Positions 55,696-64,000 of a stretch of 64,000 nucleotides of DNA are shown here, in pieces. Every line of letters begins with the position of its first letter. Position 1 is the first letter of the stretch. A program made the position numbers and the translations under genes. The stretch lies in NCBI RefSeq assembly GCF_017875735.1, contig NZ_JAGGMZ010000001.1, positions 1,426,001 through 1,490,000 on the forward strand, given 5' to 3'. Under the pieces are notes generated by a model. It did no database searches. It was not told the DNA's origin and saw nothing but the letters and a program-made list of their open reading frames with translations. The DNA comes from Arthrobacter sp. CAN_C5 (GTDB lineage: Bacteria; Actinomycetota; Actinomycetes; Actinomycetales; Micrococcaceae).

Positions 55696-57048
55696 ATGGG
55701 AAGCGTGCTGACCATTCGTGGTGGAGTCCCTCTGACCGGCAAGGTCTTCGTTCGCGGAGCCAAAAACTTGGTGCCCAAAGCGATGGTCGCCACACTGTTG
55801 GGCAATGCCCCCTCAATCCTGCGGAATGTCCCCGAGATCAAGGACGTCGAGGTTGTCACCAGCCTCCTGAAGCTCCACGGCGTAGAGGTGACCAAGGACC
55901 CCGTCACCGGGGACCTGAGCATGGACCCCAAGGGTGCAAAGATGGCCCAGTCCAAGGACATTGATGCGCACGCCGGTGATTCGCGGATTCCCATCCTCTT
56001 CTGCGGCCCCCTGATGCACAGCATCGGCGAAGCCTTCATCCCCGACCTCGGTGGCTGCAAGATCGGTGACCGGCCGATCGACTACCACATGCAGGTACTG
56101 CGCAACTTCGGCGCCGTCGTCGACAAGCGTCCCGGCGGAATCTCCATTTCCGCGCCCAAGGGACTGCACGGCGCGAAGCTGGAGCTGCCCTACCCTAGCG
56201 TCGGAGCCACCGAGCAGGTACTCCTGACTGCCACCCGGGCGGAGGGCATCACCGAGCTCAAGGGTGCCGCCGTCGAGCCCGAAATCATGGACCTGATCGC
56301 CGTCCTGCAGAAAATGGGCGCGATTATCGCGGTGCAGACCGACCGGACCATCCGGATCGAGGGCGTGCAGGAGCTCACGGGCTTCAACCACAAGGCCATC
56401 TCGGACCGCAACGAGACAGCATCCTGGGCGTCGGCCGCACTGGTCACCCAGGGGGACATCTACGTCGAGGGCGCACGCCAGCTGGACCTGACCGCCTTCC
56501 TGAACACGTACCGGAAGATCGGTGGTGCTTTCGACGTCGACGACGACGGCATCCGTTTCTATCACCCGGGCGGCAAGCTCTCCCCCCTGGTGCTCGAAAC
56601 CGATGTGCACCCCGGCTTCATGACCGACTGGCAGCAGCCCCTCGTCGTCGCGCTGACGCAGGCCGAGGGAGTGTCGATCGTGCACGAGACCGTGTACGAG
56701 AACCGGTTCGGCTTCACCGACGCCCTCATCCGGATGGGCGCCAACATCCAGGTTCACCGCGAATGCCTGGGCAGTGTCCCCTGCCGCTTCGGCCAGCGGA
56801 ACTTCCTGCACTCGGCAGTCATCTCGGGACCGGCGCAGCTGCACGGCGCCGATATCGACATCCCGGACCTGCGGGGCGGCTTCAGCCACCTGATCGCGGC
56901 CCTCGCCGCGAAGGGCACCTCCCGGGTGACCGGCATCGAGCTGATCAACCGCGGCTACGAGCGGTTCCAGGACAAGCTCGAGGGGCTCGGGGCGGACTTC
57001 GACGTCACCCCCGCTGCCGAGGCGACGCCCGAGGGGGTTAGCCGCTAG
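55696..57048 (+). CDS. murA: UDP-N-acetylglucosamine 1-carboxyvinyltransferase
   Basis: First committed step of peptidoglycan synthesis, adding enolpyruvate from PEP to UDP-GlcNAc. 450 residues. Start motif RGAKNLVPKAMVATLLG with the catalytic Lys; the catalytic loop FIPDLGGCKIGDRPIDYH carries the Cys that fosfomycin alkylates, so the enzyme is of the sensitive type. The C-terminus keeps the inside-out barrel repeat (DIPDLRGGFSHLIAALAAKG). ATG 55696 is preferred over a GTG two codons upstream. It heads a run with plsC, gpsA and ddl. Confidence 0.96.
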   Translation: MGSVLTIRGGVPLTGKVFVRGAKNLVPKAMVATLLGNAPSILRNVPEIKDVEVVTSLLKLHGVEVTKDPVTGDLSMDPKGAKMAQSKDIDAHAGDSRIPILFCGPLMHSIGEAFIPDLGGCKIGDRPIDYHMQVLRNFGAVVDKRPGGISISAPKGLHGAKLELPYPSVGATEQVLLTATRAEGITELKGAAVEPEIMDLIAVLQKMGAIIAVQTDRTIRIEGVQELTGFNHKAISDRNETASWASAALVTQGDIYVEGARQLDLTAFLNTYRKIGGAFDVDDDGIRFYHPGGKLSPLVLETDVHPGFMTDWQQPLVVALTQAEGVSIVHETVYENRFGFTDALIRMGANIQVHRECLGSVPCRFGQRNFLHSAVISGPAQLHGADIDIPDLRGGFSHLIAALAAKGTSRVTGIELINRGYERFQDKLEGLGADFDVTPAAEATPEGVSR

Positions 57049-57065
57049 CTCTGCGGCACTCACTG

Positions 57066-57824
57066 ATGGCTGATTCGAGGAGATCCCGGGTGACGTTTGG
57101 CGTGCTCGCCGTCACCGTGCGTCCGATCATGAACGCGCTGATGGCGAAGCGGTGGTCGGGGTCGGAGAAACTGCCGAAGGACACCGGCTTCATCGTCTGC
57201 CCCAACCACATCACCGAGATTGACCCCGTGGTGATCGGCCATTTCCTGTTCAACCACCAGGTGACACCGCATTTCCTCGCGAAGGCGTCTCTGTTCAACG
57301 TGCCCATCATGGGGTGGATCCTCAAGGCCACGGGCCAGGTGCCGGTGGACCGGACCACTGCTGGCGCCAACCGCTCCCTCGAGGCCGCCCGGGACGCGAT
57401 CAGCGCCGGTGGCGGCATCGTGGTGTACCCGGAGGGCACCCTGACCAGGGATCCCGATCTGTGGCCCATGAAGGGCCGCACGGGCGCCGCACGTCTGGCT
57501 CTCCAGACCGGTGCGCCCGTGGTTCCGATCGCGCACTGGGGTGCCCATGAGGTGTTTCCACGCTATGCCAAGCGGCTTTACCTCTTTCCCCGGAAAACCT
57601 CGAGGGTAGTGGTCGGTGACCCGATTGACTTCGCCGACCTCGCCGGGAAACCCATCACCAAAACCGTCCTGGACACGGCCACCGAACGGATCCTCGATGC
57701 GCTGACGGCGCTCGTGGCGGACCTGCGCCAGGAAACCCCACCCGCTGAACGCTGGAACCCGGCCGACAAACACCAGAAGAGCAGCGGCAGGGACTACGAC
57801 AACCCGCCGGAAGGAACCCCGTGA
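57066..57824 (+). CDS. plsC: 1-acyl-sn-glycerol-3-phosphate acyltransferase (PlsC family)
   Basis: Membrane-peripheral acyltransferase making phosphatidic acid. 252 residues. The catalytic NHxxxxD box is NHITEIDPV (about residues 47-55), block II GQVPVDRTT and block III YPEGTLTRDPDLWPMKGRTG. No strong membrane helix. ATG is 17 bases after murA; the stop overlaps gpsA by 4 bases (GTGA), so phospholipid and wall genes share a transcript. Confidence 0.92.
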   Translation: MADSRRSRVTFGVLAVTVRPIMNALMAKRWSGSEKLPKDTGFIVCPNHITEIDPVVIGHFLFNHQVTPHFLAKASLFNVPIMGWILKATGQVPVDRTTAGANRSLEAARDAISAGGGIVVYPEGTLTRDPDLWPMKGRTGAARLALQTGAPVVPIAHWGAHEVFPRYAKRLYLFPRKTSRVVVGDPIDFADLAGKPITKTVLDTATERILDALTALVADLRQETPPAERWNPADKHQKSSGRDYDNPPEGTP

Positions 57825-58852
57825 CGCGCACCCCACCCGCCGTGGTCGCCGTCCTGGGCGCGGGCAGCTGGGGAACCACGTTTGCGAAGATCCTCGCCGA
57901 TGCCGGCGCCGCCCACGGTACCCGGGTGAAACTGTGGGCCCGACGGGACGACGTGGCCACGGAGATCAACACCACCCGGCGTAACTGCAGGTACCTCCCG
58001 GACACGGTGCTGCCCGGGAACATTGAGTGTTCCAGCGACATAGCCGAGGTGCTCGACGGCGCCGAACTCGTCGCCGTCGCCGTCCCCGCGCAGTCCCTCC
58101 GGCCCCAGCTGGCTAGCTGGAAGCAGTTCCTCAGCGAGGACGCAGTGGTGGTCTCGCTCATGAAGGGCCTTGAGGTTGGCTCCGATGCGCGGATGAGCCA
58201 GGTGATCGCGGCCGAACTGGACCTCCCCGCGGATCGCATTGCGGTGGTGTCCGGGCCCAACCTGGCGCTTGAGATCGCCCGCCAGGAACCCACCGCCTCG
58301 GTGGTGGCGTGCCCGGACGAGGACGTGGCCGCGTGGATTGCCGCCGCCTGCACCGCGAAGTACTTCAGGCCCTATACCAACCCCGATGTGGTGGGCGTCG
58401 AAATCGGCGGGATCGTCAAGAACGTCATCGCCCTCGCCGTCGGGATCTGCGAGGGGAAGCAGATGGGCGACAACACCAAGGCCTCGGTCATTACCCGTGG
58501 CCTTGCGGAGACCACCCGGCTTGCCGTTGCCCTGGGCGGGGAAGCCGAAACCATGGCCGGCCTCGCGGGGATGGGCGACCTGATCGCCACCTGCTCGTCG
58601 GCGCTGTCCCGCAACCACACGGCAGGCAGGTTGCTGGGCCAGGGGCTGACACTTGACGAGGTCACCGGGAAGATGAACCAGACCGCCGAGGGCATCAAGT
58701 CTGCCCAGGCTGTCCTGGACCTGGCCGGACAATTGGGCGTTGATATGCCCATCACCGAGAACGTGGTGGCAGTGCTTCAGGGCACCGTCTCCGTCCATGA
58801 TCTGGGGCCGCGACTGTTGTCCCGCGACCTGAAATCCGAAGGCAAACTGTGA
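57821..58852 (+). CDS. gpsA: Glycerol-3-phosphate dehydrogenase [NAD(P)+]
   Basis: Makes sn-glycerol-3-phosphate from dihydroxyacetone phosphate for phospholipids. 343 residues. Rossmann motif VLGAGSWGTTFAKILADAG at residues 9-27; VSGPNLALEIA, catalytic-Lys segment in EIGGIVKNVIALAVGICEG and GLAGMGDLIATC are intact. GTG start overlaps plsC; the stop overlaps ddl by 4 bases. Confidence 0.97.
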   Translation: MTRTPPAVVAVLGAGSWGTTFAKILADAGAAHGTRVKLWARRDDVATEINTTRRNCRYLPDTVLPGNIECSSDIAEVLDGAELVAVAVPAQSLRPQLASWKQFLSEDAVVVSLMKGLEVGSDARMSQVIAAELDLPADRIAVVSGPNLALEIARQEPTASVVACPDEDVAAWIAAACTAKYFRPYTNPDVVGVEIGGIVKNVIALAVGICEGKQMGDNTKASVITRGLAETTRLAVALGGEAETMAGLAGMGDLIATCSSALSRNHTAGRLLGQGLTLDEVTGKMNQTAEGIKSAQAVLDLAGQLGVDMPITENVVAVLQGTVSVHDLGPRLLSRDLKSEGKL

Positions 58853-60012
58853 CTGTAGTTCCACCCGAGACGCCCGACCCAGACCGTACGCCCAAGCCGC
58901 GGGTGCTGGTCCTCTTCGGCGGACGGTCCAGCGAGCACGCGGTCAGCTGCATCACCGCGGCTGGCGTGCTTGAGGCAATCGACCGGGACAAGTACGAGGT
59001 CATCCCCGTCGGGATCGCGAAAAACGGCCAATGGGTGCAGGTCCCGGGGGATCCGTCCCAGTGGTCGCTGCGCTCCGCCACCCTTCCAGAGGTCCCGGCG
59101 TCGGACGAGTCGCTGGTCCTCGCCGCGGCCGGCGTAGGGATGGATCTCGCGGCCACCGAACTCATGGTGACAGCCGCGGAACAGATGCCGCGCAGCCTGG
59201 GCGGGGTCGACGTCGTCGTGCCGCTGCTGCACGGCCCGTTCGGCGAGGACGGCACGCTGCAGGGGTTGCTGGAGATGGCCGACATCCGGTACGTCGGCGC
59301 CGGGGTGCTGGCGTCGGCCGTGGGCATGGACAAGCACTACATGAAGGTGGTCTTTGCCGCCGCCGGTCTCACGGTGGGGCCGTACGAGGTCATTACCGAC
59401 CGCCAATGGGCCAACGACCGCGACGGGTGCCTTGCCCGCGCGGCCGCCCTGGGATTCCCCTCCTTCGTGAAGCCTGCCCGCGCCGGCTCGTCGATGGGGA
59501 TCACCCGGGTGGCGTCGCAGGCGGACCTGGCTGCCGCCGTCGAGGTGGCCCGGGAATTTGATCCAAAGGTGTTGGTCGAGGCGGGCATCGTTGGCCGGGA
59601 GATTGAGGTGGCCGTTCTGCAGGGCCGTGGCACCAACGAACCGCGGGCCTCTCTGCCCGGTGAGATCGCCGTTCAGCCGGGCGACCATGACTGGTACGAC
59701 TTCGAAGCCAAGTACGTCGACGGCGCCGCCGCCGAGCTGAGCTGCCCGGCCGACCTGCCGCCCACGGTCAGCGACCGGGTACGTGCCCTCGCGGCCGAGG
59801 CGTTCGACGCTGTTGGCGCCGAGGGCCTGTCCAGGGTCGACTTCTTCTACACCCCGGCGGGCGGGCTGATCATCAACGAGATCAACACCATGCCTGGGTT
59901 CACCCCGATCAGCATGTACCCGCAAATGTGGGCCAAGTCAGGACTCACCTATACGGAGCTCATCGATGAGCTGATCAGCCTGGCACTGAACCGGAAGACC
60001 GGCCTGCGCTAG
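58849..60012 (+). CDS. ddl: D-alanine--D-alanine ligase
   Basis: ATP-grasp ligase forming the D-Ala-D-Ala dipeptide of peptidoglycan. 387 residues, the longer actinobacterial kind. Motifs: LFGGRSSEHAVSCITA at the start, PLLHGPFGEDGTLQGLLE, PARAGSSMGITRV, catalytic Tyr region WYDFEAKYVDG and EINTMPGFTPISMYP. The Y-type specificity residue is consistent with D-Ala rather than D-Lac, from family knowledge. GTG overlaps gpsA (GTGA). Confidence 0.97.
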   Translation: MTVVPPETPDPDRTPKPRVLVLFGGRSSEHAVSCITAAGVLEAIDRDKYEVIPVGIAKNGQWVQVPGDPSQWSLRSATLPEVPASDESLVLAAAGVGMDLAATELMVTAAEQMPRSLGGVDVVVPLLHGPFGEDGTLQGLLEMADIRYVGAGVLASAVGMDKHYMKVVFAAAGLTVGPYEVITDRQWANDRDGCLARAAALGFPSFVKPARAGSSMGITRVASQADLAAAVEVAREFDPKVLVEAGIVGREIEVAVLQGRGTNEPRASLPGEIAVQPGDHDWYDFEAKYVDGAAAELSCPADLPPTVSDRVRALAAEAFDAVGAEGLSRVDFFYTPAGGLIINEINTMPGFTPISMYPQMWAKSGLTYTELIDELISLALNRKTGLR

Positions 60013-60040
60013 GTCGCATCGCTCTGGGTGGGCATGGCCC

Positions 60041-60138
60041 GTGCAGGTTTCCCCACCTTCAGGGCGCCGACCGCGTGTTGGACCGCGACACGCCGCCCAT
60101 TCACGACGGCGCCGGTCAGTACCAGGGGAAACCTGCAC
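60041..60138. repeat. Intergenic element with 14-bp perfect terminal inverted repeats
   Basis: GTGCAGGTTTCCCC (60041-60054) and its exact complement (60125-60138) are 70 bases apart; similarity extends imperfectly outward by about 8 bases (CATG). The core also has an internal GGCGCCG pair. Between ddl and the convergent yeiH-type gene, no gene is seen. It may be a MITE-like element or a large bidirectional terminator. Confidence 0.5.
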
Positions 60139-60182
60139 AGCATGGGTCCCGCGGCGACGCCAGACCGGGACGGGCCGGGGCG

Positions 60183-61199
60183 CTAGGCGGTGACCAGCAC
60201 CGCTCCGGCGAGGGTGATCCCGCCGAGGAACACCGTCGAGATACCGCCGAGCACCAGGTTCTTCCCACCGGTGCGGGCCAGATGCGGGATGTCGATCCCG
60301 GTACCCAGGCCAAACATCGCCGCAGCCAGCAGCAGCGTGGCGGTGAGGGAGGCGGCATCCAGGACGGGCTCGGGGACCACTCCGGTGGACCGGAGCAGCA
60401 CCAGTGCCAGGAAACCGACCACGAACAGCGGCACAATCGGCGCCACCCGCCCGGAAACGGACCGTTGGGCGCCCTCGGTGCGACGGATACCGACGGAGAC
60501 GAACGCCGCCACGGGGGCCAGAAGCACCACGCGGCCCAGTTTCACCACGGTCGCCACCGCGAGGGCGACGGCGCCAGCGGTACTTGCGGTCGCCACCACC
60601 TGCGCCACCTCGTGGACGGCAAGCCCGGACCAGATGCCAAAGGTTTCGGGGGAAAGCCCGAGCAGGTTCCCGATCAGCGGCAGCCCCAGAATCACCGCCG
60701 AACCGTACAGGGTCACCATGGCAATGGCGCTGGCGACCTCGTCGTCGTCGGCGTTGACGATGCTCTGCATGCCGGCGATGGCTGAGGCGCCGCAGATCGA
60801 GAACCCGGCAGCCATCAGGGTCGACGCCGCACGGCTGAGGCCCAGCCGCTCGCCGACGTAGCGGGTGAACAGGAAGCTGACGAAGACCGAGACGATGATC
60901 AGGGCCAGCACGGGGTAGCCGAGGCCGAGGATCTCGGGAAGGGAAAGCTGCAGGCCCAGGACGACGACGCCGAGCCGCAGGAAGCGTTTGGTGGCCCGCT
61001 GGATGCCGGGCCGGATGCGGGGGTGGAACAATCCCGTGTTACGGACCAGGAGGCCGAGAGCGAGTGCCACGACCAGGGCTCCGACAAATCCCTGGAGGCT
61101 GGCAACGAAGAGTGAGATGGCGACGGCGGCTGCCATGACCAGTACTCCGGGGAGCAGGTTGATGACTGCCGCGGTGGCGGCCGAGCGCTGTGTGGTCAC
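60183..61199 (-). CDS. YeiH family putative sulfate exporter
   Basis: Membrane protein of 338 residues with about ten helices. Family stretches: VGALVVALALGLLVRN, RLGVVVLGLQLSL, AAGFSICGASAIAGMQSIVNADDDEVASAIA (in parts), GIWSGLAVHEVAQVVATAS and MFGLGTGIDIPHL. The family (YeiH/Cons_hypoth698) is called a sulfate exporter on indirect evidence. I take GTG 61199, with GAAAG upstream; the longer start at 61262 lies inside the terminator of the upstream operon and would add a Pro-rich tail. It is separated from the osmoprotectant operon by that terminator. Confidence 0.9.
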   Translation of the reverse strand: MTTQRSAATAAVINLLPGVLVMAAAVAISLFVASLQGFVGALVVALALGLLVRNTGLFHPRIRPGIQRATKRFLRLGVVVLGLQLSLPEILGLGYPVLALIIVSVFVSFLFTRYVGERLGLSRAASTLMAAGFSICGASAIAGMQSIVNADDDEVASAIAMVTLYGSAVILGLPLIGNLLGLSPETFGIWSGLAVHEVAQVVATASTAGAVALAVATVVKLGRVVLLAPVAAFVSVGIRRTEGAQRSVSGRVAPIVPLFVVGFLALVLLRSTGVVPEPVLDAASLTATLLLAAAMFGLGTGIDIPHLARTGGKNLVLGGISTVFLGGITLAGAVLVTA

Positions 61200-61258
61200 T
61201 GGGTTTCTTTCAGGGCGCTCAGGTGAAACGGGTGCCGGGGTGGGGGAATGGGCGTTGT

Positions 61259-61286
61259 CCATCCCGACGGCGGACCGTCGGGATGG
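61259..61286 (-). terminator. Terminator of the osmoprotectant transporter operon
   Basis: Perfect 12-bp stem (61259-61270 with 61275-61286), loop CGGA, directly after the stop of the binding-protein gene at 61298. T-run is absent, so efficiency is uncertain. Confidence 0.65.
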
Positions 61287-61297
61287 GCAGGGTGCGC

Positions 61298-62233
61298 TTA
61301 GAGGAGGTCGTATTCCTCAAGGAACGCGGTGGCCACGGTGGCGCTGGACTCTTTGTCCACCTGCACGCGTGCGAGGTACTCGGTGAGGTTCTCGGTGGTC
61401 AGAGCCGCCGAGACTGCGTTGAGTGACTCGGTGACGGTGTCGTCCACCTTGGATTCGCGGATGATCGGCACGATGTTCTCCGACAGGAACAGGTTCTGGG
61501 TGTCCTCAAGGACCACCAGAGACTCGGTTTCAATCGTCGAGTCGGTGCTGAAGATGTTGGCAACATCGACCTCGCCGCTGAGCAGTGCTTCGCGGGTCAG
61601 CGGTCCGCCAGCGTCCAGGGGACGGAACTCGGAGAACACAATTCCGTACACCTCTTCGAGCCCGATCAGGCCCTGGAAACGCTCGACAAACTCGGGGCCC
61701 GCCGCCAGGGTGAGCTCACCGGCGATGTCGGTCAGGTCATCCATAGTTTCGAGGTTGTACTCTTCGGCTGTTTCAGGCAGGACGGCAAGCGTGTCCTTGT
61801 CTTCGGCCTCAGACTGCTCAAGGGCAACGATGCCCTCGGGGAGCACCTCGACCATTGCGTCATATACCTCGTCGGGTTCGGTGACGCCTTCAGGGGCACC
61901 ACCCTCCACGAGCGAGGAGTAGAGTGCTCCGTTGTATTCAGGCAGCAGGTCGATTGACCCGTCCTCGAGAGCCGCCAGGTACAGGTCGCGAGCGCCGATG
62001 TTGAAGTTGCGCTCCACGTCGATGCCCTCGGATTCCAGGACCTGCGCGTACATCTCGGCGAGCAGTTCGCTCTCCGGGAAGTTGGCTGAGCCAATCGCGA
62101 TGGTCTCGGCGGCGACTGACTCCCCACCGGCGTCGGATTCCAGCGGATCACCGCCGCATGCGGAAAGGGCCAGGGTGGCTGCTCCGAAGAGCGCAACACT
62201 GCTCATCAGTCTGGTTGAGCGTTTTCTTATCAT
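61298..62233 (-). CDS. Glycine betaine/choline/carnitine-type ABC substrate-binding lipoprotein (OpuAC/ProX family)
   Basis: 311 residues; lipobox LALSAC with Cys26. The two-lobed QAT-family binding fold is shown by IAIGSANFPESELLAEMYAQVLE, GSIDLLPEYNGALYSSL and GEVDVANIFSTDSTIE. The Tyr of LPEYNG belongs to the aromatic cage that holds quaternary ammonium groups. It is last in the operon; permeases precede it. The ligand (betaine, choline, carnitine or ergothioneine) is not decidable from sequence alone. Confidence 0.93.
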   Translation of the reverse strand: MIRKRSTRLMSSVALFGAATLALSACGGDPLESDAGGESVAAETIAIGSANFPESELLAEMYAQVLESEGIDVERNFNIGARDLYLAALEDGSIDLLPEYNGALYSSLVEGGAPEGVTEPDEVYDAMVEVLPEGIVALEQSEAEDKDTLAVLPETAEEYNLETMDDLTDIAGELTLAAGPEFVERFQGLIGLEEVYGIVFSEFRPLDAGGPLTREALLSGEVDVANIFSTDSTIETESLVVLEDTQNLFLSENIVPIIRESKVDDTVTESLNAVSAALTTENLTEYLARVQVDKESSATVATAFLEEYDLL

Positions 62234-62264
62234 GGGTCTTGCCTTTCGGTCAGGTTTCTCAAGC

Positions 62265-62990
62265 TTAGCCCGCGGCTGCCGGTGCTGCCTCGGGGGCGGA
62301 TCGTGCGGGCTTGTTGGATGTCCGGGTGAGTGCGCGCCCGGACACGCCGGGGGAGACCACCAACCGCTGCAGGCCGGAAGCGATCAGGTCCAGCACGATG
62401 GCCAGGAGGGCGACGACGACGGCCCCGGCGATCACCCGGTCGTACTGATTCAATGCGAGACCGTCGACGAGCAGCCTGCCCAGGCCGCCGAGGCCCACGT
62501 AGGAAGCCACGGTGGCGGTCGAGACGACCTGCAGGGTGGCACTGCGCAGACCGCTCAGGATCAACGGCAAAGCGATGGGAATTTCCACCCGGAACAGGAT
62601 CTGGAGGGGACGCATGCCCATCCCCTTCGCCGCATCGACGGATGCGGGATTGATTGCCCTGAGCCCTGCGTAGGTCGAGGTGAGGATGGGTGGAATGGCG
62701 AGGATCACCAGGGCGATCACGACAGGCAGCAGCCCAAATCCAATCACTGTCACTAGCAGGATGATCAGTCCCAGGGTCGGCAGCGACCGCCCGGCGTTGC
62801 CGGCGTTGATTGCCACAAAGGAAAACCGGCCGGTGTGGCCGATGTACAGCCCCACGGGGATGGCAATCAGCGAGGCGATGAGCAGGGTGATCACCGTGTA
62901 GTACAGGTGGTCGACGATGAGCGAGGGGATGTTGCCGTTCACGGCCAAATCCCAGTGCTCGGGGTCCAGAAGATACTCGAGATAGTCCAT
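62265..62990 (-). CDS. ABC permease, osmoprotectant (OpuCD/ProW) type
   Basis: 241 residues, about six helices in residues 25-205. The EAA-type loop is GLRAINPASVDAAKGMGMRPLQILFRVEIPIALPLILSGLR in parts (near 130-170). The ATG overlaps the stop of the first permease by 1 base. The C-terminal 30 residues (TRTSNKPARSAPEA) are a disordered tail. Confidence 0.94.
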   Translation of the reverse strand: MDYLEYLLDPEHWDLAVNGNIPSLIVDHLYYTVITLLIASLIAIPVGLYIGHTGRFSFVAINAGNAGRSLPTLGLIILLVTVIGFGLLPVVIALVILAIPPILTSTYAGLRAINPASVDAAKGMGMRPLQILFRVEIPIALPLILSGLRSATLQVVSTATVASYVGLGGLGRLLVDGLALNQYDRVIAGAVVVALLAIVLDLIASGLQRLVVSPGVSGRALTRTSNKPARSAPEAAPAAAG

Positions 62991-63637
62991 CAGGCCCGTC
63001 CTCCCGCACGCACCCAGGGCGTGAATCGTCGTTGAACAAGCACAATGATGATGTCGCAGGTCGCTGCCAGCAGGACCGACAGGATAATTCCCACAAGAAT
63101 CGGCGCCAGGTAATCAAGCTGCAGGCCCCTGAGGAAGAGGGCTCCCAGACCGCCGACGCCGATCAACGCCCCCACGCTCACGATGCTCACGTTGGCGACC
63201 GTGGCCACGCGCAGCCCAGCAAGCATGACCGGCAGGGCGATGGGCAGTTCCACCGAGAAAAGTCGCCGGACCCGCCGGTAGCCCATCGCAGTCGCCGCCT
63301 GGGTGATCGCGGGGTCAACCGAGTTCAAGCCGTCAGCTACCACCCTGACCATCAGTGCAACGCTGTAGACGGTCAGCGCGATGATGATGTTCAGGGGGGA
63401 TAGCACTCCGGTCCCAATGATCGGTGGCAGCAGCAGGAACAGCGCCAGGGACGGGATTGCGTAGAGGATGCTGCTGATGTTGACCAGCGGGTAGTAGAGC
63501 TTCTTGTAGCGGACCGCGATGTAGCCCAGCGGCAGGGAAATGATGATTGCCAGGATGACCGGAATCAACGCCAGATAGAGGTGCTCCTGGAACGCCCTCA
63601 GGATGATGTCGCGGTTGCCGTTGATGTAGTCGATCAT
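62990..63637 (-). CDS. ABC permease, osmoprotectant (OpuCB/ProW) type
   Basis: 215 residues with five to six helices. EAA loop: GLNSVDPAITQAATAMGYRRVRRLFSVELPIALPVMLAGLR in parts (about 105-145). With the second permease it forms the heterodimeric membrane channel. Its start overlaps the ATPase stop by 4 bases and its stop overlaps the second permease, so the genes are tightly coupled. Confidence 0.94.
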   Translation of the reverse strand: MIDYINGNRDIILRAFQEHLYLALIPVILAIIISLPLGYIAVRYKKLYYPLVNISSILYAIPSLALFLLLPPIIGTGVLSPLNIIIALTVYSVALMVRVVADGLNSVDPAITQAATAMGYRRVRRLFSVELPIALPVMLAGLRVATVANVSIVSVGALIGVGGLGALFLRGLQLDYLAPILVGIILSVLLAATCDIIIVLVQRRFTPWVRAGGRA

Positions 63638-64000
63638 GAGGGGTTCCCCGCGCGCTGCCGGCGTCGCTCATCCAGCTGGCGGACCAGGCTCGGGTGCCTG
63701 ATGATGCCGTCTGCAGCGCCGGTGTTGTTGACCCGGACGGCGATCCCGACGGGGGAGCTGATCGCGAGATCGGTAACCACCCGCAGGGAGTCCGAAGCGG
63801 TGAACGTGCCCGCCACCGAGAGCGGTGAGCGTTCGTCGGCAATCCCCGGTCCGGCCCAACCGAGCGGGCGGCCGGCGTCGTCGAGCATCAGGATCTCGCT
63901 GCCGGAACGCACCGACTCGACGGTGTCCAGGACCAGCACCTCGGAAGAATCGAAGGAAAGGCTGCGGAAGCCGCGGTCGCGGCCGACGAAGTCGGCGACG
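63634..64000 (-). CDS. ABC ATP-binding protein, osmoprotectant (OpuCA/ProV) type, C-terminal part
   Basis: Only the last 121 or so codons lie in the window; the frame is open to base 64000 and begins VADFVGRDRGFRSLSF, the segment joining the ATPase to its C-terminal CBS-like regulatory domain. Walker motifs are outside. The visible part (ILMLDDAGRPLGWAGPG, then SLRVVTDLAISSPVGIAVRV) is one degenerate CBS unit, which in OpuA-type ATPases senses ionic strength or c-di-AMP. It is first in the four-gene operon. Confidence 0.88.
   Translation of the reverse strand, partial: VADFVGRDRGFRSLSFDSSEVLVLDTVESVRSGSEILMLDDAGRPLGWAGPGIADERSPLSVAGTFTASDSLRVVTDLAISSPVGIAVRVNNTGAADGIIRHPSLVRQLDERRRQRAGNPS

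Noticed and set aside
60398-60800. Plus-strand frames opposite the YeiH gene
   Set aside because: Antisense shadows; the membrane protein on the minus strand shows family motifs.

Overview
The window is a chromosomal segment of a high-GC actinobacterium, most likely a member of the Micrococcaceae (Arthrobacter and relatives). The grounds are strong GC bias at third codon positions, frequent GTG starts, several apparently leaderless genes (a TANNNT box about 7 nt before the start codon and no Shine-Dalgarno), and gene order typical of that group: ilvD-ilvBNC-serA, leuB-ilvE, fah-gltX, and ndgR-leuCD-murA-plsC-gpsA-ddl. I see no insertion sequence, prophage, rRNA or CRISPR array.

Layout. 1-19.3 kb is mixed: a cut-off cysteine desulfurase, a DUF368 polyprenyl-phosphate transporter, lipoproteins, an alpha/beta hydrolase, an SDR, a transglutaminase-like protease, a MarR gene coupled to an internally deleted flavin monooxygenase remnant, a large RND permease, malate:quinone oxidoreductase, an orphan peptide-binding lipoprotein, a fasciclin lipoprotein, tRNA-Leu, a peroxiredoxin, a second MarR regulator, an MbcA-like protein, tRNA-Lys, a PQQ-type sugar dehydrogenase and a 2-hydroxyacid dehydrogenase. 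19.4-26.8 kb is branched-chain amino acid and serine synthesis (ilvD, ilvB, ilvN, ilvC, serA); a Val/Leu-rich leader peptide and attenuator precede ilvB. 27-34.6 kb holds metG, a hypothetical gene, a MacB-like ABC exporter and a NarL-type two-component system. 34.7-36.9 kb is leuB-ilvE.

36.9-44.5 kb looks accessory: a c-di-GMP GGDEF-EAL protein, a small STAS-like protein and a cellulose-synthase-like glycosyltransferase in one probable operon, a divergent secreted GH18-like protein with two chitin-binding-type modules, then a TPR-only protein divergent from a 47-residue secreted peptide. The last pair has the architecture of a Rap-Phr type peptide signalling couple, which is not something I know as established in this group, and is my best candidate for an undescribed system.

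44.6-64 kb returns to core genes: fah, gltX, a HAD phosphatase, tRNA-Gln, tRNA-Glu, a pair of dynamin-like membrane GTPases, DUF1697, the IclR regulator ndgR, leuCD, then cell-envelope genes murA, plsC, gpsA and ddl, a YeiH-type transporter, and an OpuC/ProU-type osmoprotectant ABC transporter whose ATPase is cut by the window end.

How it fits together. ilvD/ilvBNC/ilvE and leuB/leuCD form the valine-isoleucine-leucine pathway spread over three loci. Similar palindromes (GTCTCA-N5-TGAGAC and variants) occur upstream of leuB, between ndgR and leuC, and upstream of ilvB, suggesting common control by the NdgR/LtbR-type IclR protein in addition to ilvB attenuation.
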